NCBI GenBank assembly: GCA_009773455.1
Contig: WSXU01000025.1
Coordinates: forward strand, 2,685-45,528
Length of the DNA stretch: 42,844 nt
From: Bacteroidota bacterium
Lineage (GTDB): Bacteria; Bacteroidota; Bacteroidia; Bacteroidales; Lentimicrobiaceae
Direction: 5' to 3'
Part shown: piece after piece, positions 1 through 9,517 of the stretch
Position numbering within the stretch: the first letter of the stretch is position 1
Layout: each line of letters starts with the position of its first letter
The notes under the pieces: model-generated
Told to the model about the DNA's origin: nothing
The model's database searches: none
What the model saw: the letters and a program-made list of their open reading frames with translations, nothing else
Made by a program: the position numbers and the translations under genes

Positions 1-1402
1 GATCAAATGTCTTATAGTCATCAATCCGTCCTGTGATGGACGACACAAAATCAACCTTCCCAAGCAGGTCTTGCCTCGACAGGGTGCGGCCCAGATCCCA
101 GTCAACCAGGTTGAGGTGACCGTTGTAATCCACCACCCGGTCATCACCCATTTTGAGGCTGAGGTCCGTGATCATGGTACCCAGGTCGGTTGTAAAACCT
201 GCTGAGGAAACAAAGTCGTTGTAAAACCCGGTAAAATATCCCTTCACCGATACCTTGCCAATGACCTTCACCGCTTCCGGAAGTTCCAGTCCGGTATTTC
301 CGGGCAGCCTGATCATAGCCAGATCTTCAAAATCCGTGTTCAGTTTTTTAACCTTCAGGTGGATAAAAGTTTCTTCAATGTCGGGAAGCCCGTCCATATT
401 GACATTGCCTTCGAAAAAGGTTTTTTTTCCATAAGACAAACTGAACCTGCGTGCCCGTAGTGATGAAATGGTGCCCTTTACCAGTCCCCTGAACTTTATT
501 TCATTGTTCATGCCTGTTATTTCGGGAGCGAAATAACTGATGTCAGAAAAGTTAAGCCTTGAGTCACTGAAATCACCCTGAATCCTCACACTGTCGATAA
601 AATCGTTGTATGCTTCATAATCACTATGGGTGAACTTCAGATCAAGCCTGAGGTCACTCGCCGGGGTCGCAATGTGAAGTCCGCGGGTAGAAATCTCATC
701 GGGTTTTACTTTTACCTCTGCCTCCAGATTGTCGAGGACAAAGCCTGATTTTTCGCGGAACGACAAACCACTGAGGTTCGCGGTGATGCTGTCACCGGCG
801 ATTAAAAGTTTCCTGATGTCGAGGTTCAGGTTGCTAGCGCTGATGTAATCATAATCAACACCTTTTTCCGACATGCGCTTCAATTCGTTCCGGTAAACAA
901 AGCGGCTGTCCTTCAGACTGATACCGGAGATGCCGATTTTCCAGGGTTTGCTCTTGCTTACCTGAACGGTTGTATCGGTGCCCGTGAAATACTCAACAAT
1001 GAAATCATAATTCATCAGGCTGTCGGAGGCATTTCTGATGATATTGAGTTCCGCATTTTTCAGACTGACTGAATATACCCCGATAAACCTGTCTTTCCGG
1101 TTGAGCTTACCCATATCAAATCTGATCCGGCCGGCTTTCAGGATGTTCCTGCCCGATTTGTCTTTCACCATCACATCTTCAAGCACAATGTCAAGAAACC
1201 AGGAGATGTCAAGTCCGCCAATACTCACACTGGTACCCAATTCGCCGGAAAGGTACGACGTAGCTTTTACGGCAAGCCAGGTCTGCACACGGGAGGTACG
1301 GAGTATTCCGTACATACAGGTCAGCACTAGCAAAGTGTATGCGATGATCAGCCCTGATATATGAAGTGTCTTTTTGATAACTTTGCAGAGATTGTCAACA
1401 AT
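1..1402 (-). CDS. TamB-like translocation/assembly module protein (AsmA superfamily), 3' end beyond window
   Basis: The leftward frame is open from the left edge to about 1405, giving about 467 codons. The first ~40 residues hold one hydrophobic membrane anchor, followed by a segment ending in VQTWLAVKATSYLSGEL, the usual start of Bacteroidota TamB-like proteins, then long repetitive beta-strand sequence with alternating polar and hydrophobic residues. TamB family proteins span the periplasm and help move lipids or outer-membrane proteins; that role is inferred from the family. The gene is divergent from tsaD, a common pairing in Bacteroidota. Start is a problem: after the in-frame stop at 1406-1408 there is no ATG before the membrane segment. 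ATT at 1400-1402 keeps the whole anchor; TTG at 1331-1333, GTG at 1325-1327 and ATG at 1313-1315 would cut into it. The C-terminal TamB domain is outside the window. Confidence 0.75.
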   Translation of the reverse strand, partial: MVDNLCKVIKKTLHISGLIIAYTLLVLTCMYGILRTSRVQTWLAVKATSYLSGELGTSVSIGGLDISWFLDIVLEDVMVKDKSGRNILKAGRIRFDMGKLNRKDRFIGVYSVSLKNAELNIIRNASDSLMNYDFIVEYFTGTDTTVQVSKSKPWKIGISGISLKDSRFVYRNELKRMSEKGVDYDYISASNLNLDIRKLLIAGDSITANLSGLSFREKSGFVLDNLEAEVKVKPDEISTRGLHIATPASDLRLDLKFTHSDYEAYNDFIDSVRIQGDFSDSRLNFSDISYFAPEITGMNNEIKFRGLVKGTISSLRARRFSLSYGKKTFFEGNVNMDGLPDIEETFIHLKVKKLNTDFEDLAMIRLPGNTGLELPEAVKVIGKVSVKGYFTGFYNDFVSSAGFTTDLGTMITDLSLKMGDDRVVDYNGHLNLVDWDLGRTLSRQDLLGKVDFVSSITGRIDDYKTFD

Positions 1403-1529
1403 GTTTTAAGCCAGGCTTATTTCTGTAGGATCAATGTGATACAAAAATCCGAAAAATCGGCTTAAAGGCCTAATTAAACATGAAATAAGTTCAACTTTCT
1501 GTTTTAGTAATGTTTTGTAACGAATAATC

Positions 1530-2549
1530 ATGCCAACTTATATTCTGGGAATCGAATCATCCTGTGATGATACTTCAGCCGCGGTGATCAAAGACAATGT
1601 TATTCTTTCGAACATCATCGCCAATCAACAGGTTCACGCTTCTTTCGGAGGGGTAGTGCCTGAACTCGCCTCCAGGGCGCATCAGCAGAACATCATTCCG
1701 GTGATTCATGAGGCCATCAGGCAGGCGGGTATCAGCAAGAATCAGCTGAATGCTGTTGCTTTTACCCGTGGACCCGGTCTGCTGGGTTCATTGCTTGTGG
1801 GCACCTCTTTTGCCAAGGCATTTTCTTTTGCCATGGACATCCCCTTGATCGAGATCGACCATATGCAGGCACATATCCTTGCTCATTTTATTCAGAATGA
1901 AGAAGGCTCGAAAATACTTCCTTCGTTTCCTTTCCTGTGCCTGACTGTTTCAGGAGGTCATACCCAGATTGTATTGGTGAGCGACTATTTTGATATGAAG
2001 GTGATTGGCCGTACCATCGACGATGCGGCCGGGGAGGCCTTCGATAAGGCCGCTAAAATCATGGGGCTGCCCTATCCCGGGGGACCACTGGTTGATAAAT
2101 ACGGAGCTGATGGCAATCCGCTGGCTTTTAAGTTTTCAAAACCGGCCATTCCAGGCCTGGATTACAGTTTCAGCGGATTAAAAACATCGTTTCTGTATTT
2201 CCTGCGCGACCGGCTGAAAGAGGATGCTGATTTCATTGAAAGGCACAAAGCCGACCTTTGTGCCTCCATCCAGCATTCAATTGTAAGTGCACTGACAGCC
2301 AAGCTGATGCTCGCTGTAAAACAGACCGGAATCACGCAGGTTGCCATTGCTGGAGGGGTTTCGGCCAATTCAGCCCTGCGAAAGGCCATGAATGATCTTC
2401 AGGACGAAGGGAAAATCACGGCCTTCATCCCCGAATTCAGGTTCAGCACAGATAATGCCGCTATGATTGCCATTGCAGGCTATTTCAGGTACCTTAAAAG
2501 GGATTTCAGCGACCTTTCGATGTCGCCTTACTCAAGATCCAATTCATGA
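1530..2549 (+). CDS. tsaD: tRNA N6-adenosine threonylcarbamoyltransferase
   Basis: TsaD transfers the threonylcarbamoyl group from threonylcarbamoyl-AMP to adenosine 37 of ANN-decoding tRNAs, together with TsaB and TsaE, in the cytoplasm. The 339-residue product has full family length. Visible signatures: GIESSCDDTSAAV at residue 7, the metal-binding HMQAH (HxxxH) near residue 111, SGGHTQ near 141, GEAFDKAAK, GGVSAN near 276 and TDNAAM near 308, all typical of the ASKHA-fold Kae1/TsaD family. The ATG at 1530 gives the standard N-terminus MPTYILGIESS. It is divergent from the tamB-like gene with a 127-bp shared upstream region; a near-consensus TAATGTTTTG lies there but the spacing is not exact. 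It converges with the lipoprotein gene at 2581. Nothing odd in the protein. Confidence 0.97.
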   Translation: MPTYILGIESSCDDTSAAVIKDNVILSNIIANQQVHASFGGVVPELASRAHQQNIIPVIHEAIRQAGISKNQLNAVAFTRGPGLLGSLLVGTSFAKAFSFAMDIPLIEIDHMQAHILAHFIQNEEGSKILPSFPFLCLTVSGGHTQIVLVSDYFDMKVIGRTIDDAAGEAFDKAAKIMGLPYPGGPLVDKYGADGNPLAFKFSKPAIPGLDYSFSGLKTSFLYFLRDRLKEDADFIERHKADLCASIQHSIVSALTAKLMLAVKQTGITQVAIAGGVSANSALRKAMNDLQDEGKITAFIPEFRFSTDNAAMIAIAGYFRYLKRDFSDLSMSPYSRSNS

Positions 2550-2562
2550 AATTCAAAGGTTT

Positions 2563-2577
2563 CCTGTTAAAAACAGG
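2563..2577. terminator. Small hairpin between convergent genes
   Basis: CCTGTT and AACAGG form a 6-bp stem with a 3-base A loop in the 31-bp gap between tsaD and the converging lipoprotein gene. It may serve both directions as a weak terminator. There is no strong U run, so this is only a suggestion. Confidence 0.35.
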
Positions 2578-2580
2578 TAA

Positions 2581-3420
2581 TCAGTTGAGCCTGATGAAAC
2601 CCTGTCCTTTGTTTTTTCTGACAACCCCGGCCTGCCTGTCATAAGTGTAGGTCTGTTCAGCCCTGGTTCCGGGAGGCAGGTTTTTCTGTACATAGTCATT
2701 CATCAGATAATCATACAGGTAGTCCGAATACTGCAATCCGATGTCCTTTACCACCCGATACACATCACTTGTTTTCAGGCTATCGAGGGTATAGGAGTAT
2801 TTTACTTCACCCGAAAAGGGGAAATACCGGAACCCGCCGTCAAAATAGTCGGTGATGGTCTGAGAGGTATACAAAATCCGTGTAGAAGTATCGTAGTGGT
2901 TTACTCCCGATAACTCGAACCAGCTGTTGATGTTCAGTGCAGTTATGAAGAGCTCATAATTGTAAAGCTCTTCTTCTCCGAAACTTACTTCGTCGCTGAT
3001 TGAATCGAAAAACTCCTCAAACTGCAGCTGGGCCAGGTTAAAAATCAATGCCTCAGTGCCTGAATTGACAAAACCATCGGCCATGCCGGAAGTAAATACA
3101 TTGAATCCATAATTTTTCAGGCCGGATGAAAGTCCCTCCAGATAGCTGGAAATAACAATTGAATCGTCGAGGTACTGAACCAGGTCACTGTTGAAAAACA
3201 GCAATGAATCCTGCACCGCAGAACCAAGGCTGTCGAAATTCTCAACATCAGGAACTTTATAGGCGTATTTAAAGCTGAAATCAGGCATCAGGAGCAATAC
3301 GGATACCGGTTCCTGCTTTTTTACATAGGAATTTGCCAGACGTCGCTCAGGACTGCATGAAACCGACAGCAGTATCAATGGGATAACAAAAGCAGAAATC
3401 AGCAAGCGTCCTGACCGCAT
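2581..3420 (-). CDS. Lipoprotein of unknown function
   Basis: A 279-residue protein with a signal peptide ending in LLSVSC (Cys22), followed by SPERR, consistent with lipidation by signal peptidase II and location in the cell envelope. The rest is mixed alpha/beta without a motif I recognise; a regular run of aspartates, tyrosines and phenylalanines and no cysteines after the lipobox. It is the last gene of a leftward operon: only 21 bases separate it from the flavodiiron gene upstream, so it is very likely co-transcribed with parC and the flavodiiron gene. The role of the pairing is unknown. It looks like a conserved Bacteroidota hypothetical lipoprotein, judged from composition and context, not from a search. 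Confidence 0.8.
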   Translation of the reverse strand: MRSGRLLISAFVIPLILLSVSCSPERRLANSYVKKQEPVSVLLLMPDFSFKYAYKVPDVENFDSLGSAVQDSLLFFNSDLVQYLDDSIVISSYLEGLSSGLKNYGFNVFTSGMADGFVNSGTEALIFNLAQLQFEEFFDSISDEVSFGEEELYNYELFITALNINSWFELSGVNHYDTSTRILYTSQTITDYFDGGFRYFPFSGEVKYSYTLDSLKTSDVYRVVKDIGLQYSDYLYDYLMNDYVQKNLPPGTRAEQTYTYDRQAGVVRKNKGQGFIRLN

Positions 3421-3441
3421 GTAGAATGTTAGCTATTTGAT

Positions 3442-4671
3442 TTATGAACACTCTGTTTCAGGAATTTGTTCCTGTTCGAGAAGAAGTTTGCCGAAATTGA
3501 GTCCATAGGCATGGGCTTTTTCCAGTTCCTCCTTATGCGGGGTGAATTTAATGAACATATTGTCGCTCACCACTTTCAGCTTCAGGTTTGCCAGGTTCGA
3601 TTCGATCAGTTTCAAGCCTTCACCGCTCCATCCGTATGAACCAAAAGCACCGGCAAGTTTGCCTTTGTCGCGCATCGGATTGATCAGCGCAAACAGCTGG
3701 TAAATTTGCAATATAATGTTCTGGTTAATGATGGGTGACCCAACAATGATGCCCGATGCCCTGGTCAGTTCAGCATCTAATTCACCGAATGGGGTGTTTT
3801 CGATGTCGCAGATATGCACATCTATTTCACCGGCGCTTCTGATCCCTTCAGCAATGGTTTCGGCAAGAATGGCTGTATTGTGATAGGCCGAAACAAAAGG
3901 GATAAATACCCTGCGTTTTTCACGCATTTTCAGTGCTTCAAGCGAAAGCGCTTCTGACTGGGCGACACGTTGCTTCCAGGTCGATCGCAGGATGGGCCCG
4001 TGTCCGGTGCATATCTGGTCAATTTCCAGAGGCCTGATTTTCTCAATGGCCTTGATCAGGAATTTGCTGTATGGTTTCAGGATTACATTGAAATAATACA
4101 GAAATGCATCGTCGTATTCACCGGTGAGGTCGTCAAACATCAGATCGTTGCAGAAATGAGCTCCGAACGAATCGCAGGTAAACAACAACCGGTCTTCAGG
4201 CAGGTAGGTGAAAATAGAATCGGGCCAGTGTAGGTTCGGCGCACCGATAAATTTCAGTGTTTTGTTGCCCAGCGACAAAGTGTCGCCATCCCTCACCTGC
4301 AGGTGCCTGAATTCATGCCCCAGTATATCTTTCAGATATCTGATGGCATTGCCGCTGCCCACAACCGTGGCATTCGGGGCAATCTGAAGCAAATTGTCAA
4401 GACATCCCGAATGATCAGGCTCAGTGTGGTTGATGATGATGTACTCAATGGCTGCGGGGTCGCATACCGACTTTATTTTATTGAGGTACGTTTCGCTGAA
4501 CCTGTTTTTGGCCGTGTCAACCACAGCTTTTTTGTCTGCATCAATGAAATAGGAGTTGTAGGTAGTCCCGTATTTCGTCTCCATTACCACGTCGAAAGTG
4601 ACAATGTCATAATCGAGTATTCCTACCCATTTCACATCCTTTGTTACATCCAGAACTTTTTCGTCTTTCAT
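3442..4671 (-). CDS. A-type flavoprotein (flavodiiron protein), O2/NO reductase
   Basis: Flavodiiron proteins reduce O2 to water or NO to N2O in the cytoplasm and protect anaerobes. The N-terminal metallo-beta-lactamase-like half carries the di-iron ligands: HTEPDH at residues 82-87 (HxExDH), the histidine of NLHWPDS, the aspartate of TCDSFGAHF and the histidine of CTGHGPI. From about residue 254 (FIPFVSAYHNTA) begins the FMN-binding flavodoxin-like half, ending near residue 395. At 409 residues it is the simple class A form, with no rubredoxin or flavin reductase domain attached. The electron donor is not visible here. It lies 27 bases downstream of parC and 21 upstream of a lipoprotein gene, in one leftward operon. 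Whether it prefers O2 or NO cannot be told from the sequence. Confidence 0.93.
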   Translation of the reverse strand: MKDEKVLDVTKDVKWVGILDYDIVTFDVVMETKYGTTYNSYFIDADKKAVVDTAKNRFSETYLNKIKSVCDPAAIEYIIINHTEPDHSGCLDNLLQIAPNATVVGSGNAIRYLKDILGHEFRHLQVRDGDTLSLGNKTLKFIGAPNLHWPDSIFTYLPEDRLLFTCDSFGAHFCNDLMFDDLTGEYDDAFLYYFNVILKPYSKFLIKAIEKIRPLEIDQICTGHGPILRSTWKQRVAQSEALSLEALKMREKRRVFIPFVSAYHNTAILAETIAEGIRSAGEIDVHICDIENTPFGELDAELTRASGIIVGSPIINQNIILQIYQLFALINPMRDKGKLAGAFGSYGWSGEGLKLIESNLANLKLKVVSDNMFIKFTPHKEELEKAHAYGLNFGKLLLEQEQIPETECS

Positions 4672-4698
4672 TCCTTTTGAATGTATAGTGTTTATAGC

Positions 4699-7377
4699 TT
4701 AAAATTCGAGCGTCATCTGAACGGCATCATCGTCGATGGGTGGTTTGCGATCCTTCGACGGTAGCTCAACCGTACTTTCAGTTTCAGGTTCCGGAATTTC
4801 TTCTTCCTCCGGTTCTTCAGGTTCTTCTTCAGGTTGGTAGGGCAGGGGTTCAAGCATTTTGATCTTTTTAACCCCAAAGGTGGTCAGCCTTTTGCCTTTG
4901 GCTTTGTGGCTTTTTACATCGATGAATTCCGATGCGGTCACCTCTTCATCGTCAATTACCCGGTTGTTGATCTTGTCGTCAAATACAATCAGAAATCTCG
5001 GCAGCCAGTCACTTGAAACCTGGATAAGTTTTGAATCAGCTTCTTCACCGATAAAATCTGTCTTTTTATCTGTAATTTCCACCTGGAAACGCTTCAGGTA
5101 ATAGAACTCCTTTTCGGCATGATAATAAACCACGCTGACCGGCTTCTTCTCATTGAATTTTTCAATGATCAGCAGGTCTTCATCAAAGTGGTTCGATATA
5201 TCGAAATTATAAAGCCTGTAGTGCCCCGACTGCATGATGGTGAGGATTTTATCATCCCCGGCAAAGGCCCCGAGCAACCGGCCACGGCCTTCAGTATTCA
5301 GCCTCCTGATGGAATCATCGAACCATATGTCACGGGCACCAAGGGTTGATACACCGGCCTCTTCCTGGCTGATCTTTTTAACGGCGTATTTGGTCAGGAT
5401 GTTCCCCTGTGAATTTCTCCCTTTAATTGCCAGATCACCGAAATTGAAGTCAAATACCGGCTTTTTAAGTTTTGGTCTGGGTTTCAGTGCAACCCTGATT
5501 ATTTCAGCTTCTCCGTTGGGGTTGGCGGTAAAGTACAGGACTTTCGATCCTTTGGTGCCTTTGGTGAGATTATATTCCTTGTCGCGGGTAACGCCAACTA
5601 CGGCGAACCGCTTTACATAAACACCTCCGGCTTTGCCATCCTGGTAAGCCAGATTGTAAATCGTGCGTTCATCATTTTTCCTGAAAACATCAATGTGGAT
5701 CACCTGTTCGCCCACAAAAACCTTTTCAGCTACTTTGGTTACAATCACCGTCCCGTCCTCCCTGAACACAATGATATCGTCAATATCGGAACAATCACAA
5801 ACAAATTCATCCTTCTTAAGGCCTGTTCCGGCAAACCCTTCAACCCTGTTTACATAGAGTTTCTGGTTGGCAGCCGCAACCATCACAGCTTCAATGTTAT
5901 CAAAACTCCTCAGTTCCGTCCGCCTGTCCTTGTTTTTGCCATACTTGCGTTTGATGTTCCTGAAATACTCAATCGCATATTCCGTTAGGTTATCCAGGTA
6001 ATGCTCCACCTGGGCTTTTTCATCGCTCAGGTTTCTCATCAGTTCGTCAGCCTTGAAAGAATTGAATTTAGAAATCCGTTTAATCTTGATTTCAGTCAGC
6101 CGCAGGATGTCATCGGTGACGATTTCGCGGTAGAACTGAGGCTTATAGGGGTCAAGACATTTATCAATCGTAGTAATTACATCTTCCCAGCTTCCGCATT
6201 CCTCTATTTCATGGTAAATCCTGTTTTCGATAAAAATCTTTTCAAGTGAAGCGTACAGCAGGTTTTCCATCAGTTCCTGCCTTCGGATGGTCAGTTCAGC
6301 TTTGAGCAGATCAACAGTACTCCGGGTTGATTCACGAAGGATGTCCTTAACGCTGCTGAACTTAGGTTTCCCATCCTGGATAACGCAGTTGTTGGGCGAA
6401 ATGGAGATTTCACAATCGGTGAAAGCATAAAGTGCATCAATGGTTGTGTCGGGCGACACACCGGGGGTCAGGTGAATCAGTATCTCAACGGTATTGGCTG
6501 TGTTGTCGTCAATTTTCCTGATCTTGATTTTGCCTTTTTCACTGGCAGCCACAATGCTGTCGATCAGCCCACCGGTCGTTGTGCCGAAAGGTATTTCAGT
6601 AATTACCAGTGTCTTTTTGTCAAGCTGATTAATTTTGGCTCTTAACCTGACCTTGCCGCCCCTCAGTCCTTCATTGTATTTTGAGCAATCGGCCAGACCT
6701 CCGGTAGGGAAATCGGGAAGCAGATCAAAATCCTTCTCCTGCAGTATTCTAATGGAAGCATCAATCAGTTCATTAAAATTGTGGGGCAGGATCTTGGAAG
6801 CCAGCCCTACGGCAATGCCTTCTACCCCCTGTGCAAGAAGCAGGGGGAATTTAACGGGCAGTGTAACAGGTTCCTTGTTGCGGCCATCATACGATAATTT
6901 CCAGCGTGTTGTTTTGGGATTAAAAACAACCTCAATGGCGAACTTACTTAGCCTGGCCTCGATGTATCGCGGGGCTGCGGCATTGTCGCCGGTATGAATA
7001 TTCCCCCAGTTTCCCTGGGTGTCGATCAGCAGGTCTTTCTGGCCGAGTTGCACAAGGGCATCGCCAATGGAGGCATCGCCGTGAGGATGGTACTTCATGG
7101 TGTGACCGATGATGTTGGCTACCTTGTTGTAACGACCATCATCCAGTTCGTCCATGGCATGCATTAGCCTTCGCTGCACAGGTTTAAGTCCGTCGAGTAC
7201 TTCGGGGACAGCCCGCTCCAGGATTACATAGGAGGCATAATCCAGGAACCATGACTGGTACATACCTGAAAGCTGAATGGTTTTATGGAGTTCCCCTGCT
7301 TCAGTATCCGGTTGAACTTCCGGCAGATCTTCAGGCTGAATTTCTTCGCTGCCGTTGATATTAATATTCTCTTCCAT
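4699..7377 (-). CDS. parC: DNA topoisomerase IV subunit A
   Basis: Type IIA topoisomerase subunit that breaks and rejoins DNA; with ParE it decatenates daughter chromosomes. The 892-residue protein shows LDGLKPVQRRLMHAM near residue 61, YHPHGD at 96-101 and the catalytic tyrosine Tyr138 in AAPRYIEARLS. The C-terminal half is a divergent beta-pinwheel and lacks a clear GyrA box, which with the long acidic tail (EEPEEPEEEEIPEPE) favours ParC of the Bacteroidota type over GyrA. The residue equivalent to E. coli GyrA Ser83 is Ala102 (HGDASIGD). No parE is next to it. It sits second in a leftward operon, 35 bases after the BatA-like gene and 27 bases before the flavodiiron gene. I am sure of the family, slightly less of ParC versus GyrA. 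Confidence 0.9.
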   Translation of the reverse strand: MEENININGSEEIQPEDLPEVQPDTEAGELHKTIQLSGMYQSWFLDYASYVILERAVPEVLDGLKPVQRRLMHAMDELDDGRYNKVANIIGHTMKYHPHGDASIGDALVQLGQKDLLIDTQGNWGNIHTGDNAAAPRYIEARLSKFAIEVVFNPKTTRWKLSYDGRNKEPVTLPVKFPLLLAQGVEGIAVGLASKILPHNFNELIDASIRILQEKDFDLLPDFPTGGLADCSKYNEGLRGGKVRLRAKINQLDKKTLVITEIPFGTTTGGLIDSIVAASEKGKIKIRKIDDNTANTVEILIHLTPGVSPDTTIDALYAFTDCEISISPNNCVIQDGKPKFSSVKDILRESTRSTVDLLKAELTIRRQELMENLLYASLEKIFIENRIYHEIEECGSWEDVITTIDKCLDPYKPQFYREIVTDDILRLTEIKIKRISKFNSFKADELMRNLSDEKAQVEHYLDNLTEYAIEYFRNIKRKYGKNKDRRTELRSFDNIEAVMVAAANQKLYVNRVEGFAGTGLKKDEFVCDCSDIDDIIVFREDGTVIVTKVAEKVFVGEQVIHIDVFRKNDERTIYNLAYQDGKAGGVYVKRFAVVGVTRDKEYNLTKGTKGSKVLYFTANPNGEAEIIRVALKPRPKLKKPVFDFNFGDLAIKGRNSQGNILTKYAVKKISQEEAGVSTLGARDIWFDDSIRRLNTEGRGRLLGAFAGDDKILTIMQSGHYRLYNFDISNHFDEDLLIIEKFNEKKPVSVVYYHAEKEFYYLKRFQVEITDKKTDFIGEEADSKLIQVSSDWLPRFLIVFDDKINNRVIDDEEVTASEFIDVKSHKAKGKRLTTFGVKKIKMLEPLPYQPEEEPEEPEEEEIPEPETESTVELPSKDRKPPIDDDAVQMTLEF

Positions 7378-7412
7378 TATTCAGTTTGCGTAGAACGCAC
7401 ATTTATAGCCTG

Positions 7413-9482
7413 TTATTTATTTATAGCAGGATTTTTTCTTCCGAAAAATCTCAATAACAAAACTTCGGCAATGATACAGAAAAGTGCGGTTATAATAAAC
7501 CATTTCCAGAGTCTTTTCCCTGAGCTTTTTGCTGCAATTATATCATTGAGTGGTTTTGGTCCCGCTTCAAGCACTTCATAATTACCGGCCTGTTCAGCGA
7601 ATTTCTGAATTGACTCTTCACCTGCCGGGGTGAGTTCCGATTCATCACGGTTGTAATTGAATGCCAGCAGGGTGACGTTGTCCTTACCACCCGATACCCT
7701 GAAAATTCCCGCATCTTTTAACTGGTCATTAATGAAAACCATGCTTTGTCCTTCAAGTCGCCTGTATTCCGGAATAAATGCTGAAGTCCCATCGGTCTTC
7801 GAAACCCTGAATACATTGTCTTCGGCTGGTTTGAGGTTTCCCAGACTGATGCCGCCGGGTGTTCCGGTGTAATGCATCATTGGCAGCACATTTTCACTTC
7901 CGAATGCGATGTTGAGCATGGCCGGAACAAAGAGCGCATGCCGTGGCCAGTTGCCCGCCCGGTCATTTAAAGGAACAGCACTCAGGTATATTTTTCCTCC
8001 GTTCCTGTTTTGGGCAATCAGCAAGGGATCACCATTGCCCAGACCTATCAGTGTCTCGGCTGTACCTTTACTGGCTGCTGAAAGCCTGAAATGACGCCTG
8101 ATTACCGGAAGATCGGTATTGTCCGGGTCAAGCCCGCTCTTTTCAAACACATCGCTGAAAACGGGATGCCTGGTATTTACAACCGCAACTTTGACTGAGG
8201 CTGAATCTATGCCAGTAATGAGGTCGGTGCCCAGGGCGGATAAAAGCTGATTTACCTGTGTAATAACAGCATCCTGTGCGGGCAGGATGAGCAGGCTGCC
8301 GCCCTGCGAAACAAAGCCTGAAAATTCCTGGATGGCACCCGAAGTCAATGTTTTCAGATCATTCAGGATGACGAGCCGGTATCCTGATAAAGCGGAGTAG
8401 TCGGTTTTGCCGGATGAAACCTGGTTGAACCCGATCACTGAGTCAAGATCAAAAACCGACTTAAGGTATGGATTTTCGTCACGGCCATTGACCGCAAGCA
8501 CCGGAATCCTGTCGGAAACCCTGAATACAAAATAATAAATATCATCGTATGTAACCGGATAATCGCTGATCTCAACCATGCCTTCCATGGTGCCGGCTTG
8601 AGGGCTGGTAAACGGCAACCTGACTTCCGACACCCCGCCGGCTTTGATCCCCAGGGCAGCTACAGCCCGCTGCCGGCCGTTGATCATCAGTTTTACCGGT
8701 ATCTTTTCCAGGTCGGCATCCGACGAATTCCTGATCCTTACGTTGAGCACAGAGGTATGATTCAACTGAACAACAGGATTGTCGAACCAGCAGGAATCAA
8801 TATACAGGTTGCGGGCTCCGGCTGAAAGAAGAGGAACCAGTGAAAATGATATGCCTTTGGTTTTCTCCGGAAGAGCTGCCATTACGGTGCTTTGCTGGAA
8901 ATCGGAGATGATGTAGGCGAATTTTGCACCCGAGCGGTTTGCAGACAGGATTTCCTGCTGCCGTGAGCTGATCTGGGAGAGTGTTCTTACCGCAGGGGAA
9001 AGAAGCACATCAGGCAGCATCTCAAGAAACTCTTCCCGGGTAACAAGCCGCTGATGTCGCCCTTCAAAATCATTGGTCAGCAGTTGGAAAAGATCATCCG
9101 CCTTGTAGGCTGAAGCAATTTCAGCTGCTTTTAATTTCGCTTCATCGAGCAGCCGTCCGTGAGCACCGGCCGCTTCCATACTGAAAGAATTGTCGATAAA
9201 AATGCTGACGACGCTGATCTGGCCGGGTAAGGTTTTTTTTGCAGAGGGAATGTAGGGCTGGGCAAAGGCAAACACAAGGGCTGCAACCGCCAGAATTCTG
9301 GCTATCAGAACGAGTATATGCAACAGTTGCGACTGCTTCTGAGTTTTTTGCTGCAACTCCCTCAGGAAACTAACATTGCTGAAGTAAACTTTCCGGTATT
9401 TCCTGAAATTGAAAAGATGGATAGCGATCGGTATCAGCACCGCCAGGAGGGCAAATAGAATGTAGGGATTAATGAACTGCAT
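7413..9482 (-). CDS. BatA-like membrane protein with von Willebrand A-type domain
   Basis: A 689-residue inner-membrane protein. Residues 1-80 are the BatA N-terminal two-anchor domain: hydrophobic helix, FNFRKYRKVYFSN, then a second helix ending FAFAQPYIP. A VWA-like domain follows with a MIDAS-type DNSFS at residues 97-101. The middle is a beta-rich extracellular or periplasmic region with a likely glutamine amidotransferase-like fold, and a last helix near residue 665 (WFIITALFCIIAEVLLL) anchors the C-terminus. Bat proteins in Bacteroidota usually occur in moxR-bat clusters; this one is the stand-alone, longer kind. It is the first gene of the operon reading into parC, the flavodiiron gene and a lipoprotein. 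Its role is not known to me. Confidence 0.8.
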   Translation of the reverse strand: MQFINPYILFALLAVLIPIAIHLFNFRKYRKVYFSNVSFLRELQQKTQKQSQLLHILVLIARILAVAALVFAFAQPYIPSAKKTLPGQISVVSIFIDNSFSMEAAGAHGRLLDEAKLKAAEIASAYKADDLFQLLTNDFEGRHQRLVTREEFLEMLPDVLLSPAVRTLSQISSRQQEILSANRSGAKFAYIISDFQQSTVMAALPEKTKGISFSLVPLLSAGARNLYIDSCWFDNPVVQLNHTSVLNVRIRNSSDADLEKIPVKLMINGRQRAVAALGIKAGGVSEVRLPFTSPQAGTMEGMVEISDYPVTYDDIYYFVFRVSDRIPVLAVNGRDENPYLKSVFDLDSVIGFNQVSSGKTDYSALSGYRLVILNDLKTLTSGAIQEFSGFVSQGGSLLILPAQDAVITQVNQLLSALGTDLITGIDSASVKVAVVNTRHPVFSDVFEKSGLDPDNTDLPVIRRHFRLSAASKGTAETLIGLGNGDPLLIAQNRNGGKIYLSAVPLNDRAGNWPRHALFVPAMLNIAFGSENVLPMMHYTGTPGGISLGNLKPAEDNVFRVSKTDGTSAFIPEYRRLEGQSMVFINDQLKDAGIFRVSGGKDNVTLLAFNYNRDESELTPAGEESIQKFAEQAGNYEVLEAGPKPLNDIIAAKSSGKRLWKWFIITALFCIIAEVLLLRFFGRKNPAINK

Positions 9483-9517
9483 AATTGCGCTGAGGAAAGG
9501 CTATTTTCATCTCCCTG

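Noticed and set aside
1038-1364. 108-codon plus-strand frame inside the tamB-like gene
   Set aside because: Antisense shadow of the clearly coding leftward frame.
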